Shown here: positions 35,003-43,998 of the stretch, one piece after another
Numbering within the stretch: position 1 is the first letter of the stretch
How the letters are laid out: each line of letters opens with the position of its first letter
NCBI RefSeq assembly: GCF_019801145.1
Contig: NZ_JAHVJQ010000005.1
Span: 62,001 to 126,000 of the forward strand
Length of the DNA: 64,000 nucleotides
Origin: Leisingera aquaemixtae
GTDB taxonomy: Bacteria > Pseudomonadota > Alphaproteobacteria > Rhodobacterales > Rhodobacteraceae
Direction: 5' to 3'
The notes under the pieces: generated by a model
What the model was told of the DNA's origin: nothing
Seen by the model: the letters and a program-made list of their open reading frames with translations, nothing else
Database searches by the model: none
Position numbers and translations under genes: made by a program

Positions 35003-35965
35003 ATGACCCAGTATCTGGAATTCGAAAAACCGCTGGCCGAAATCGAGGGCAAGGCGGAGGAGCTGCGGGCGCTGGCGCGCGCGAATGAGGAAATGGATGT
35101 GGCGGATGAGGCCAAGGCGCTGGACGCCAAGGCGGAGCAGCTGCTGAAGGACCTCTACAAGAACCTGACGCCCTGGCGCAAATGCCAGGTGGCGCGCCAT
35201 CCGGAGCGGCCGCACTGCAAGGACTATATCGAGGCGCTGTTCACCGAGTACACGCCGCTGGCCGGCGACCGGAACTTTGCCGATGACCTGGCGGTGATGG
35301 GGGGCCTGGCGCGCTTCAACGACCAGCCGGTGGTGGTGATCGGCCATGAGAAGGGTTCGGACACCAAGTCGCGTATCGAGCGCAACTTCGGCATGGCGCG
35401 CCCCGAGGGCTACCGCAAGGCGATCCGGCTGATGGAAATGGCCAGCCGCTTCAAGCTGCCGGTGATCACCCTGGTGGACACCGCAGGCGCCTACCCCGGC
35501 AAGGGGGCGGAGGAGCGCGGCCAGTCCGAGGCGATTGCGCGCTCGACCGAGATGTGCCTGAAGATCGGCGTGCCGCTGATCTCGGTGATCATCGGCGAAG
35601 GCGGCTCCGGCGGCGCGGTGGCCTTTGCCACTGCCAACCGTGTGGCGATGCTGGAGCATTCGATCTATTCGGTGATTTCCCCCGAGGGCTGCGCCTCGAT
35701 CCTGTGGAAGGACGCCGAGAAGATGCGCGAGGCAGCGGAAGCGCTGCGCCTGACCGCGCAGGACCTGAACAAGCTGGGCGTCAACGACCGGATCATCCCG
35801 GAGCCGCTGGGCGGCGCCCACCGCGACCCGAAGGCGGCGATCAAGTCTGTCAGCGGCGCGATCCAGGATATGCTGGACGAGCTGAAAGAGATGGACGCCG
35901 CTGCGCTGGTTAAGGACCGGCGCCAGAAGTTCCTGGCGATCGGCTCCAAGGGTCTGGCTGCGTAA
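35003..35965 (+). CDS. accA: Acetyl-CoA carboxylase carboxyltransferase subunit alpha
   Basis: The 320-residue protein ([26 protein letters not shown]...) has the AccA crotonase-like core. Motifs are [60 protein letters not shown] and [15 protein letters not shown]. With AccD it transfers the carboxyl group from biotin to acetyl-CoA, forming malonyl-CoA for fatty acid synthesis. The length is normal. A textbook terminator follows it. Confidence 0.97.
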   Translation: MTQYLEFEKPLAEIEGKAEELRALARANEEMDVADEAKALDAKAEQLLKDLYKNLTPWRKCQVARHPERPHCKDYIEALFTEYTPLAGDRNFADDLAVMGGLARFNDQPVVVIGHEKGSDTKSRIERNFGMARPEGYRKAIRLMEMASRFKLPVITLVDTAGAYPGKGAEERGQSEAIARSTEMCLKIGVPLISVIIGEGGSGGAVAFATANRVAMLEHSIYSVISPEGCASILWKDAEKMREAAEALRLTAQDLNKLGVNDRIIPEPLGGAHRDPKAAIKSVSGAIQDMLDELKEMDAAALVKDRRQKFLAIGSKGLAA

Positions 35966-35989
35966 GCCTCGGCATTGGCACAAGACAGG

Positions 35990-36018
35990 AAAACCCGGCT
36001 GAGAGGCCGGGTTTTTTT
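35990..36018 (+). terminator. Rho-independent terminator of accA
   Basis: AAACCCGGC (35991-35999) pairs with GCCGGGTTT (36006-36014), ending in a run of seven Ts. Confidence 0.95.
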
Positions 36019-36154
36019 GTATTGAGCGGAGCGCCCGGCAACTGAAAACGCTTTGCGGCAGGACCAGGAGCAGCCGGAGAGTTCAACGCGTCCTTCCGGC
36101 CATCTCCTGAAAAGAAAATGCGGAAGCCGGCCGGTTCGAAAGTCTGCAGCCGCT

Positions 36155-36598
36155 TCAGCGGGAACGCCGGATTCTGCCGGTCATCTTCAGGCCATCCCGT
36201 ATATTCATTCCCATCATGGCCAGGTTTCCTGCGCCGGCGATCAACTCGACCACCTGGACCGCATAAAAGGTGCCATCAAATTCGCCGGCAGCAGCCTTTC
36301 CAGCCAGGAACCATGCCGCCGGAACGAGGATCAGCAAACCATTCAGCGCGATAACCGGCATGCGTTTCTTCTTGGCTCTCGCCGGCGCATCCTTGCGCCG
36401 CCGCCCCATCGCCATACCAGAGCCGCCAACAATGATCATCACCGGGATGAGGACAAACATGCCCTGCATGATCAACGCCTTGACCGCCGCGATAGCCTCA
36501 TGGCTTGCAAGTAATTCACTGATTGCCGTTGATGTCCAGAAGAGAAGGATCATCAGGAACCCGATGCCGCCTGCGAAGGCATGAACCCTTGTTTTCAT
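36155..36598 (-). CDS. Four-helix membrane protein of unknown function
   Basis: From MKTRVHAFAGGIGFLMILLF the product is 147 residues with hydrophobic helices near 8-28, 45-65, 82-100 and 112-130. A strongly basic loop GRRRKDAPARAKKKR separates the two halves and puts that loop in the cytoplasm. No family is recognised by name. It lies 37 bases after a monooxygenase-like gene on the same strand and is probably its operon partner. GC content and codon use are slightly lower than the surroundings, fitting a transferred cassette. Confidence 0.68.
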   Translation of the reverse strand: MKTRVHAFAGGIGFLMILLFWTSTAISELLASHEAIAAVKALIMQGMFVLIPVMIIVGGSGMAMGRRRKDAPARAKKKRMPVIALNGLLILVPAAWFLAGKAAAGEFDGTFYAVQVVELIAGAGNLAMMGMNIRDGLKMTGRIRRSR

Positions 36599-36635
36599 TG
36601 TTTTTTCCCAGTTTTCCTTGCCACTAAAAAAATCG

Positions 36636-37004
36636 TCAGGATGTGCAGCAATCAGGCACGGCGACTTTTTCGAACAGATGGGGAGCCGCCACAGCACTGG
36701 ACGGGTAGTGGCTGAGTTGCTGCTGAAACTCCGGATTGGAGAACGCCGCGCGGAAGTCCGCAACGGAATCCCAGACGGCATAATTCATATACATGCTGCC
36801 ATCGCCGACGGCCTTGTGGAGCTGGGTGCTGATGTAACCCGGCTGCTTCTTCATCCAGAGGGCGTCATTTCTCCACGCTTTAACTAATGCGTCCTGCTCA
36901 GCGGGGTCGACCGTGAAGAGATTGACCAGAACGACTGGCCCGGTCTCCACACCCAATTGCTGGTCGATGGGAAACGCGGGATCGAGCGGTTTGAAATTGA
37001 CCAT
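36636..37004 (-). CDS. Antibiotic biosynthesis monooxygenase (ABM) domain protein
   Basis: The 122-residue protein contains an ABM ferredoxin-like fold: GPVVLVNLFTVDPAEQDALVKAWRNDALWMKKQPGYISTQLHKAV, then YMNYAVWDSVADFRAAFSNPEFQQQL. Such small dimeric proteins act as cofactorless oxygenases or haem-handling enzymes; no substrate is evident. AAGGAG precedes the ATG. It is divergent from a MarR regulator and probably under its control, with the membrane protein downstream in the same operon. Confidence 0.85.
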   Translation of the reverse strand: MVNFKPLDPAFPIDQQLGVETGPVVLVNLFTVDPAEQDALVKAWRNDALWMKKQPGYISTQLHKAVGDGSMYMNYAVWDSVADFRAAFSNPEFQQQLSHYPSSAVAAPHLFEKVAVPDCCTS

Positions 37005-37070
37005 AGGGATGCTCCTTGAAGGTTCGTTCAATTTGGTGCCATGTTGTCATATATGGGGTTGCAAACCACA

Positions 37071-37088
37071 TTGACAACGTATTGTCAA
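37071..37088. promoter_or_regulatory. MarR-type operator
   Basis: TTGACAA-CGTA-TTGTCAA is a perfect 7-bp dyad in the divergent ABM/MarR promoter; a further half-site TTGTCAT lies at 37044-37050. Size and symmetry fit a MarR dimer. Confidence 0.6.
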
Positions 37089-37105
37089 CTTTCAGAGGGG
37101 CCAGC

Positions 37106-37594
37106 ATGCCAGACAAACAACGAAGCGAAGCGGGAGAAGCGGTGACAGCGCTGATACTGGATGTGTTCCGGCTCAATGGCCGGTTGCAGCTTGCCGGTGA
37201 CCGCCTGGTTTCCGAGCTTGGGCTGACAAGTGCGCGATGGCAGATACTTGGAGCCATTGCATATGCGGACAATGCGGAGTCTGTCGCCTGGCATGCCCGG
37301 ACCATGGGGGTCCACAGGCAGGGCATTCAAAGGATCGTCAACGAACTCGAGAAAGAAGGCATCGTTGAGTTCCGGCCAAATCCGCACCACAAGCGCGCGC
37401 AGCTGGTTGTCATGACGCCAAAGGGAAAAGACCTGTATGATGCCGCTATTGCGAGGCAGATCCCCTGGGTGAACGAGCTTTCCAACGGTCTTTCACCAGA
37501 AGAACTCGCTGCAGCTCAACGGGTTATTGGCCGCCTTCGGGAGCGCCTTGAAGAGGCATCAGCACGTCAGGATGAAAGCCGGGCCCAAGGCTGA
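37106..37594 (+). CDS. MarR-family regulator
   Basis: The 162-residue protein has the MarR winged helix: LVSELGLTSARWQILGAIAYADNAESVAWHARTMGVHRQGIQRIVNELEKEGIVEFRPNPHHKRAQLVVMTPKG, flanked by dimerisation helices. The start at 37106 follows AGAGGGG and is the first ATG before conserved sequence. It very likely represses the divergent ABM/membrane-protein operon through the TTGACAA dyad; the inducer is unknown. Confidence 0.88.
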   Translation: MPDKQRSEAGEAVTALILDVFRLNGRLQLAGDRLVSELGLTSARWQILGAIAYADNAESVAWHARTMGVHRQGIQRIVNELEKEGIVEFRPNPHHKRAQLVVMTPKGKDLYDAAIARQIPWVNELSNGLSPEELAAAQRVIGRLRERLEEASARQDESRAQG

Positions 37595-37697
37595 CGCTTG
37601 CGCAAGTTGCGGCGCGGTGTGTCATGGACGCCGCCAGGAAACACGCTGCGCGCATTACTAAACCCCGGCGTTGAAACGCGCACCAGCGGGCATGATC

Positions 37698-38111
37698 CTA
37701 AGGCAGCTCCCCTGCCCGCATCCTGGCCTCGGCGCCTTGCCGGTCGGCTTCGATCTTGTCGAGGAATCCGGTCATGGCATGGGCGGCCGGGTTGTGCCGC
37801 CCGCTCCACAGGGCGATTTCGATCAGCACCGGCGCCAGGTCGCGGCCCTTTTCTGTCAGCGCATAGACATAGCTGCGGCCATTGTCCGGGTCCTTGGCCT
37901 TGGTGACGATGCCCGCCGCCTCCAGCTGCTTCAGCCGCTGCGCCAGAATGTTGGTGGAGATCCCCTCCCACCCCGCCAACAGCTCGCCATAGGTGCGGGC
38001 GCCCTTCACCGCCATGTCGCGGATCACCAGGAGGCTCCAGCGGTCGCCGAAGATGTCCAGCGCATAGGCAACGGGACATCCGGAGTCGTATTTGCTGCGC
38101 GATTGAGTCAT
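37698..38111 (-). CDS. HxlR-family regulator
   Basis: The 137-residue protein shows the HxlR core GCPVAYALDIFGDRWSLLVIRDMAVKGARTYGELL, STNILAQRLKQLEAAGIVTKAKDP and the wing NGRSYVYALTEKGRDLAPV. It faces a plus-strand gene across 90 bases containing two near-identical 15-base palindromes. That is strong circumstantial evidence that it controls both itself and that gene. Confidence 0.9.
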   Translation of the reverse strand: MTQSRSKYDSGCPVAYALDIFGDRWSLLVIRDMAVKGARTYGELLAGWEGISTNILAQRLKQLEAAGIVTKAKDPDNGRSYVYALTEKGRDLAPVLIEIALWSGRHNPAAHAMTGFLDKIEADRQGAEARMRAGELP

Positions 38112-38131
38112 GTCCCTTGCGTAAAGTTTTT

Positions 38132-38185
38132 ACTTGCAAAATGCAAGTCCTCGTGCAAGCCATTAAACCACTTGCAAAACGCAAG
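38132..38185. promoter_or_regulatory. Twin CTTGCAAAA(T/C)GCAAG operators
   Basis: CTTGCAAAATGCAAG (38133-38147) and CTTGCAAAACGCAAG (38171-38185) lie 38 bases apart between the HxlR gene and its divergent partner. Extra CTTGC/GCAAG half-sites occur at 38116 and 38154. Two identical sites suggest cooperative repression. Confidence 0.65.
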
Positions 38186-38201
38186 CATTACAGGAGCGAC
38201 C

Positions 38202-38966
38202 ATGACTGATACCCTCAAGAACGCGGAGTTCCGCGAACGATCGCGGCTGTCCCGCGGCCAGCTGCTGGCCGCCTCAGCGGGCGCGCTGCTGCTGCCCTCC
38301 CTTCCCAAAGCACAGGAACCTGCCATGACCCCCAAAGCCTTTGTCTATACCGAAGTTGCCATCTCCGTTCCGTTTGATCAGGCACCCTGGCAGGAAATCA
38401 ACGAGGCGATCCGGCAGCAACCCGGGTTCCTGAACAAGACCTGGCTGTCGGGCCACGGCAACAACTCGCTGGGCGGCTTCTATGGCTTTGACAGCATTGA
38501 AAACGCACGCAAATTCGTGACGGGCTATTTCCCGTCGGAGCCTCGGGCCTTTGGCGTGGCGCACAATACGCGGGTGTTCGATGCCGGGGCAACCGAGGCC
38601 GCCAGCCGGGACATGGGCGCGGTCCATTACGGCGGCGCGGCGGCGGTGCCCGGCGCCTTTGTCTATACCGAACTGCAATTGTCGGCGCCGTTCGAGGATG
38701 CGCCCTGGCAGGCCCGGAACAAGGCGCTGAAGATGCTGCCGGGGCTGCAAAACAAGGTCTGGCTGAGCGGGCTGCAGACGCAGACGCTGGGCGGCTTCGA
38801 TGCTTTTGACACGTTGGATCATGCGCTGGATTTTGCGGTAAACATGTTTCCGGAAGCCGCCGCAGACTTGGGCTGCGCCTTTTACACAAGGGTGTTTGAC
38901 GCCTCGGTCACCGAGACCGCCAGCCGGGCGATGAACTCGCCCTATTATCCCGCCAGCGGCGCCTGA
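38202..38966 (+). CDS. Exported protein with two tandem ABM/YdhR-like domains
   Basis: The 254-residue protein starts after CAGGAG. Its first 40 residues (RLSRGQLLAASAGALLLPSLP) look like a twin-arginine-less signal peptide. Two homologous domains of about 100 residues follow: AFVYTEVAISVPFDQAPWQEIN... (about 45-140) and AFVYTELQLSAPFEDAPWQARN... (about 150-250). Each contains LGGF-x-(G/A)FD and TRVFDA-x-TEAASR-type motifs. The pattern resembles YdhR/ABM ferredoxin-like folds that normally dimerise; duplication would make an internal dimer. It is controlled by the HxlR regulator opposite. Function is unknown. Confidence 0.75.
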   Translation: MTDTLKNAEFRERSRLSRGQLLAASAGALLLPSLPKAQEPAMTPKAFVYTEVAISVPFDQAPWQEINEAIRQQPGFLNKTWLSGHGNNSLGGFYGFDSIENARKFVTGYFPSEPRAFGVAHNTRVFDAGATEAASRDMGAVHYGGAAAVPGAFVYTELQLSAPFEDAPWQARNKALKMLPGLQNKVWLSGLQTQTLGGFDAFDTLDHALDFAVNMFPEAAADLGCAFYTRVFDASVTETASRAMNSPYYPASGA

Positions 38967-39036
38967 GCGGCGGGCCGGACGCTGCCGCTGGCCGCCACGA
39001 GGCGGCGTCAGCGGACGGGCGGCGGCGCGGCAGGTT

Positions 39037-41289
39037 TCACTGCTCCGCCAGTTCCGTGCGGATCTGTCCGATGGCGCGGGCCGCGATTTTTCCGGCCAGG
39101 GATCCATCGGCCCGGGCCTCGAGCGCTGGCAGGGCCGCTGCCGCGGCAGCTCCGATGCTGCCCAGCGCGTTGGCGGCCTCCTTGCGCACAAACGCCGAGG
39201 GGCTGTCCAGCAGAGCGGTTAGCTCAGGCACCGCGGGGGCCGCGGCGGCGCCGAACAGCCCCAGCGCCTTTGCGGCCTGCCGCTGGGTGCTGGCATCGGC
39301 CAGCGACAGCTCTGCCCTGAGGCCCGCCACTGTTGTCCCCGGCGGCAGCGCCGCAAGCCGCAGCCCGTCCGTCAGCCGCCGGTTCAGATGCTGGCTGGCA
39401 CCGGTCCAGCGCAGGATGAAAAAATAATCCTGCACCGCGGCCGGAAGCGCAGCGGTGCTGTTGCCGCTGTGCCAGCGCTCGACCATGGCGCGCGCGGCCC
39501 GAAGATCCCCACTGAGCGCCAGAATCGAGGCCGCAACCGGCATCAGCTCCTTGGCCTGGGGATTGCGCTTCAGCTCGGCCTGCAGAACCGCGGAAGCCTG
39601 CGGCAGGTCCTCCATCGCGAAAAGGGCCGCCGCTTCGAAAAGCGCATAGTGGCTGGGATGCTTGGGATCGAGCCGCATGGCGGCGCGGACAAAGGCCAGT
39701 CCCTGCTCCGGCTCCCCCGCGGCAATCAGCGCCCAGCCCATGGTCAGATGCGCCTCAGGGTCGCTGGGCTGGAGTGAAATCGCCTTGGCTGCCGCCTGCC
39801 GGGCCTCATTGGTGCCCCGGCTGCCGCCGTACGCCCCCTCCCAGTCCGGCAGGTTCAGCAGCACCATCGCCCGGACGACATGATTGAGCGGCGTGTCGTG
39901 CCGGGAAGCCTCGCGCAGGTATTTGTAGAAATGACCGATATGCGTCTGGCCGGTCTCTGCGGTGTAGCCTTGCCAGTGGTGGAGGATATGCGGGCGCAGA
40001 TGCGCCATCGCCAGGAAAGCCCAGGCGCGGCCATAGCCGGGATCCAGACCCACCGCGTGCTCGAAATACGGAATCGCGGCCAGATTGTCCTGCTCATTGA
40101 ACTGCGCGTAGAGTTCCCAGCCCTGCTGGAAAGCCTCGCGGGCGGCGATGGTGGCAGTGTCCAGCTTTTCGATCCCGGTGCGTTCCTCTGCGTCCAGCGG
40201 CAGCTCCAGCGCCTGGGCGATGGCCAGCGCGATGCGGTTCTGGACCGAGAAGATGTCCTCCAGCGCGCCGTCGAACCGTTCCGCCCAGACCAGCTGGCCG
40301 CTGGCGGTGTCGGTTAGCCGGATATTGGCCCGGAAGGCCTCGCCGGTGCGGCGCAGGCTGCCATCGACCACGTAGCGCACGCCCAGCTCCTCGGCGAATT
40401 GCGCGGCGGTGATTTCCTGCCCCTGGTAGGCAAAGGAGCTGTTGCCGGAGATCACGAACAGGCCCGATATCCGCGACAGGTCGGTGATCAGATCCTCTGA
40501 GAAGCCGTCCGCCAGCATGGCGTTGCCGCTGTCGCCGGTGGAATCGGCAATCGGCAGCACCGCAACGGAGGGCAGATCCGGCAGCGGAAAGGCCATGCGC
40601 GCCTGCACTGCCTGTTCCGGGTTCGGGGCCAGGTCCGGCAGCCGCGGCCGCGGCCCGGTCCACAGGAACGCCCCAACGGCGGCTGCGGCAACAAAGGCGC
40701 CAAACGCAATCGCCAGCCGCACCCGCGGGCCGGTGGCGCGGGCGGTCAGCCCCTGCTTCCCCCCTGCCTTGCGGACGCGGTAGGCCTTCACCGGCTCCGG
40801 GATGTTCTTGACCTTCTGCGGCCCCATCGGGATGTAGTCCGCGGCAATGCTGCGGCGGGCATAGCTGACGGCGGCGTGGGAGGCGGTGATGCCGCCGGGT
40901 TCCGCCAGGGCCTCCAGCCGGGCCGCCACATTGACGCCGTCGCCCAGGATGTCATCGCCGTTGGAGATGACATCACCGACGTTGAGGCCGATTCGCAGCA
41001 GGATGGCGCGGTCCGCCTCAACCCCGGCATTGCGGGCCAGCAGCCGGTCCTGGATGCTGAGCGCGGCGCGCAGCGCATCGACGGCGCTGCGGAATTCGAT
41101 CAGGAAACTGTCGCCCGCGGTATTGGCGATCCGGCCGCCGTGCCGCTCCGTCAGCGGCTCCACCACTTCGCTGCGGATGGCGCGGAGCGCCGCCACCGTG
41201 CCCTCCTCATCCGCTGCGGTCAGCCGGGAATAACCCGCCACGTCAGCGGCCAGGATCGCTGCCAGGCGGCGATTTGAGCGGCTTTTCAT
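39037..41289 (-). CDS. Class III nucleotidyl cyclase with TPR and HEAT-like tail
   Basis: In this 750-residue protein residues 1-170 are a class III cyclase domain. Metal-binding Asp16 (ILAADVAGYSR) and Asp60 (GRIANTAGDSF) are present, as is the substrate helix GDGVNVAARLEALAEPGG. The residue at the adenine-recognising Lys position is Asn56. A single membrane helix (about 190-210) separates it from a long exported part: a TolB-like beta region (SVAVLPIADSTGD...), TPR repeats (about 390-620) and HEAT-like repeats (about 665-750). The layout matches alphaproteobacterial cyclases that read an envelope signal. A related gene lies 770 bases upstream on the same strand. Confidence 0.85.
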   Translation of the reverse strand: MKSRSNRRLAAILAADVAGYSRLTAADEEGTVAALRAIRSEVVEPLTERHGGRIANTAGDSFLIEFRSAVDALRAALSIQDRLLARNAGVEADRAILLRIGLNVGDVISNGDDILGDGVNVAARLEALAEPGGITASHAAVSYARRSIAADYIPMGPQKVKNIPEPVKAYRVRKAGGKQGLTARATGPRVRLAIAFGAFVAAAAVGAFLWTGPRPRLPDLAPNPEQAVQARMAFPLPDLPSVAVLPIADSTGDSGNAMLADGFSEDLITDLSRISGLFVISGNSSFAYQGQEITAAQFAEELGVRYVVDGSLRRTGEAFRANIRLTDTASGQLVWAERFDGALEDIFSVQNRIALAIAQALELPLDAEERTGIEKLDTATIAAREAFQQGWELYAQFNEQDNLAAIPYFEHAVGLDPGYGRAWAFLAMAHLRPHILHHWQGYTAETGQTHIGHFYKYLREASRHDTPLNHVVRAMVLLNLPDWEGAYGGSRGTNEARQAAAKAISLQPSDPEAHLTMGWALIAAGEPEQGLAFVRAAMRLDPKHPSHYALFEAAALFAMEDLPQASAVLQAELKRNPQAKELMPVAASILALSGDLRAARAMVERWHSGNSTAALPAAVQDYFFILRWTGASQHLNRRLTDGLRLAALPPGTTVAGLRAELSLADASTQRQAAKALGLFGAAAAPAVPELTALLDSPSAFVRKEAANALGSIGAAAAAALPALEARADGSLAGKIAARAIGQIRTELAEQ

Positions 41290-41344
41290 AGGCTTGGAGT
41301 GTACCAGTTCCGCGGCCGCCTGGGAACCTGATTCAATTCCGGCG

Positions 41345-42001
41345 CTACCCCGCCAGCAGCCGCAGCCCCTGGGTCACGTCAGAGCGCACCGCCAGGCGCA
41401 GACCGGGCTCGTCGCCGGCCTTGAGCGCAGCAATGATCAGGCGGTGGTTCTGCGGCGGGTCAGTGCGGCGCAGGCGGCCGTAAAGCGCGCGCATGGTGGG
41501 GCCAAGCTGCAGCCAGACGGTTTCCGCCATTGCCAGCATGGCCGGCGCCTGGGCGCGCAGGTAGAGGGTGCGGTGGAACTCCAGGTTGGTGCGGATATAG
41601 CCCACCGCGTCGCGTTTCGAGACCATCTCAGCGACGTTGGAATTGATCGTCTGCAGCCGGTCGATCAGCGCCATGTGGGCGCGCGGCAGGGCGCGGCTGG
41701 CCAGTTCCACCTCCAGGAGCGCGCGCAGGGCGGCCAGCTCCTCGATCCGCTCGTTGGTCAGCTCCGGCGTGGTCACCCGGCCCGAGGAGGACAGGAACAG
41801 CGCACCCTCTGCCGCCAGGCGGCGCACCGCTTCGCGCGCGGGGGTCATCGAAACGGCAAATTCGCTGCCGATGCCGCGCAGGGTGAGCGCGGCGCCGGGG
41901 GCGATTTCGCCATGCATGATACGGGTGCGCAAGGCCCGGTAGACGCGGTCATGGGCCGGAGCGGCGGCGGTTTCCTGGGCGGGGCGGGCTGTAACGGTCA
42001 T
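41345..42001 (-). CDS. GntR-family regulator (FCD subfamily)
   Basis: The 218-residue protein has a winged helix (VYRALRTRIMHGEIAPGAALTLRGIGSEFAVSMTPAREAVRRLAAEGAL) and an all-helical FCD effector domain with the metal-binding His/Asp pattern (LEFHRTLYLRA, NHRLIIAALKAGD). FCD regulators usually bind organic acids. It lies between two cyclase genes and is not obviously linked to either; its target is unknown. Confidence 0.88.
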   Translation of the reverse strand: MTVTARPAQETAAAPAHDRVYRALRTRIMHGEIAPGAALTLRGIGSEFAVSMTPAREAVRRLAAEGALFLSSSGRVTTPELTNERIEELAALRALLEVELASRALPRAHMALIDRLQTINSNVAEMVSKRDAVGYIRTNLEFHRTLYLRAQAPAMLAMAETVWLQLGPTMRALYGRLRRTDPPQNHRLIIAALKAGDEPGLRLAVRSDVTQGLRLLAG

Positions 42002-42055
42002 ACCGGCATGTGATCACAAATCCCGCCACGGTCAACCGCGCATTTGCGCGCGCCC

Positions 42056-43915
42056 TCAGGGGCGGCCGGCAAGCCCCGCCAGGCTGAGGCCGGTGCGCAG
42101 GCCCCTGAGCGGCGCGGAGGCGGAATAGGGAAAGCCCGCGGCAGCCTGATCCACCGTCAGCGGCACCCCATCGAGCCGGGCGCAGGCAGCGGCAGCAGCG
42201 TCGAAATCGCCCAGTGCGGCCAGGCTGGCGCAGTGCAGCACCAAGGCCAGCTGCGCCGCGGGCTCCAGCGCCAGCGCCTCGGCGGCGGCGGCGGCGGCTT
42301 CCGCCTCGCGGCCGGCTGCCAGGTGGAGAGCCGATTGCACGGTCAGGACCATCGGCTGCGGCACCGGTTCAAGCACGCGGACATGGGCAAGCACCTGTTC
42401 GGCTGCCCCGCCCTGCCCGGCCAGATGCAGCAGCCAGGAGCGCATGAGCTGGGCCGGGGCATCGTTAGGCGCCGCCGAGGCCAGCGCCCCGGCCAGCTGC
42501 TGCGCCTCGGCGGCGCGGCCGCCGAATTGCGCCGCCAGCGCCCGCAGCTGCAGCACCAAGGGCTGCGGCGGCAGGCCCTCGGCCATCTCTGCGGCCTGCG
42601 CCGCCCGGCCCGGCAGGCCAGCCACCGGGCCGGTCACCAGGTCCAGTTCCCACCAGGCCGCAAGCGCCTGCGCCTCAGGCCAGCCCGGCGCCAGCTTTTG
42701 TGCCCGCCGCAGCGCCGCTTGCGCACCGTTGCGGTTGCCCTGCGCCATCAGGCTGCGGGCGGCGGACAACTGCAGCACGGCGCCGTCACCGATTTCCGGG
42801 CGGGCAGGTTCCGGCTGCGGCTTGCCGAAGTAGCGGAGGATGCGGTCTGCCAGGCCGGCTGCGGCGCCGGAGAGGGTCTCTTGCGGCTGCGGCGGCAGGA
42901 TGCTGTGCGGCTCCGCCCCGCCCTGGCTGCCGCCGCCAGGGCCAGTCTGCAGGATGTCCAGCCGCACCCCCTGCTGCAGCGGCCCGGGCAGATGGCCGGC
43001 AACCACGAAGTCCGCACCCAGCAGCGCCGCCGCCTCCTCCGGCAGCAGGCCGGCCGCTGCGCGGGCGCTGGCGGGGGCGATGATGCGGACACCGCTGGCC
43101 GCTGCGAGGCTGCGGATCACCTCCTCGGACAGGGCGGCGGCGGTTTCCGGTGGCAGCTCAGCCGCGGTGAAGGGCAAAACTGCAATCACAGGGCTGCCCT
43201 CGAACGCGGCGGCGGCAGGCCGGCCCGGTCCCGGGGCAGCGGCAGTGGACTGACGGGCGGCGTAGTGCCAGCCCCAAAGCCCGGCACCCGCGGCGGCGGC
43301 TGCGAGGCAGACCGCCAGCAGCAGCACCGCTGGCCGCAGGCCCCTGGACGGCGCGGGCTTCGGCACTTTCGGCGGCTGGCTGCTGCGGCGCAGGGACGGA
43401 AGCGAGGTCAGCTCGTCGCCCAGGAAATAGACCTGCACCGGGTCCGGTATATTCTTGACCTCATGCTGGCCGAAATCCTCGAAGTCATAGGGGATGCGGT
43501 TGCGGACCTGGTCATAGGCGGAAGCGGACAGCGCCACACCGCCCGGACGGGCAAGGTTTTCGAGCCGGGCGGCAATGTTCACCTCGTCGCCGAACACATC
43601 GCCCTGGGCGATCAGCACCTCGCCCAGATTGATGCCGATCCGCAGCGGCAGATGCCGGGTGCGCGCGGCGTCCGCCTGGATATGCGCCGCCGCCTCCACC
43701 GCAGAAATCACACTGGGAAACAGCGCCAGCACCCCATCGCCCATCAGCTTGATGATGCGGCCGCCGTGGCTGCGGATGGCAGGGGCGATCAGGCTCTGCT
43801 GCTGGGCCAGCACCTGGTTCAGCGTGCCGGCCTCATCCGCGGCCATCATGCGGCTGAAGCCGGCGACATCCAGCATGAAAATGGCGGCAAGGCGTCTTTG
43901 CGGCTTGTCTGACAC
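42056..43915 (-). CDS. Class III nucleotidyl cyclase with exported TPR-like tail
   Basis: The 619-residue protein starts at a GTG. The cyclase domain (1-170) has Asp16 (FMLDVAGFSRM), Asp60 and Lys56 in GRIIKLMGDGVLALF, and GDEVNIAARLENLARPGG, so the adenylate-cyclase residues seem complete, unlike its neighbour. A membrane helix at about 200-220 is followed by an Ala/Pro-rich linker, a TolB-like nucleating region (PVIAVLPFTAAELPPETAAAL), and Ala/Leu-rich helical repeats. It probably makes cAMP in response to an envelope cue, which is an inference. Confidence 0.85.
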   Translation of the reverse strand: MSDKPQRRLAAIFMLDVAGFSRMMAADEAGTLNQVLAQQQSLIAPAIRSHGGRIIKLMGDGVLALFPSVISAVEAAAHIQADAARTRHLPLRIGINLGEVLIAQGDVFGDEVNIAARLENLARPGGVALSASAYDQVRNRIPYDFEDFGQHEVKNIPDPVQVYFLGDELTSLPSLRRSSQPPKVPKPAPSRGLRPAVLLLAVCLAAAAAGAGLWGWHYAARQSTAAAPGPGRPAAAAFEGSPVIAVLPFTAAELPPETAAALSEEVIRSLAAASGVRIIAPASARAAAGLLPEEAAALLGADFVVAGHLPGPLQQGVRLDILQTGPGGGSQGGAEPHSILPPQPQETLSGAAAGLADRILRYFGKPQPEPARPEIGDGAVLQLSAARSLMAQGNRNGAQAALRRAQKLAPGWPEAQALAAWWELDLVTGPVAGLPGRAAQAAEMAEGLPPQPLVLQLRALAAQFGGRAAEAQQLAGALASAAPNDAPAQLMRSWLLHLAGQGGAAEQVLAHVRVLEPVPQPMVLTVQSALHLAAGREAEAAAAAAEALALEPAAQLALVLHCASLAALGDFDAAAAACARLDGVPLTVDQAAAGFPYSASAPLRGLRTGLSLAGLAGRP

Positions 43916-43998
43916 GGGGCGGGCCTCTGGACCGGGAAACTGGCAACAGCTACTGGCGCCAGCTTAGCCCGGGCATCCGCAGGGTCAAAGCACTGATT

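Noticed and set aside
42044-43912. A 622-codon plus-strand frame opposite the second cyclase
   Set aside because: The minus strand has clear cyclase motifs; the plus frame is Arg/Gly/His-rich with no domain.
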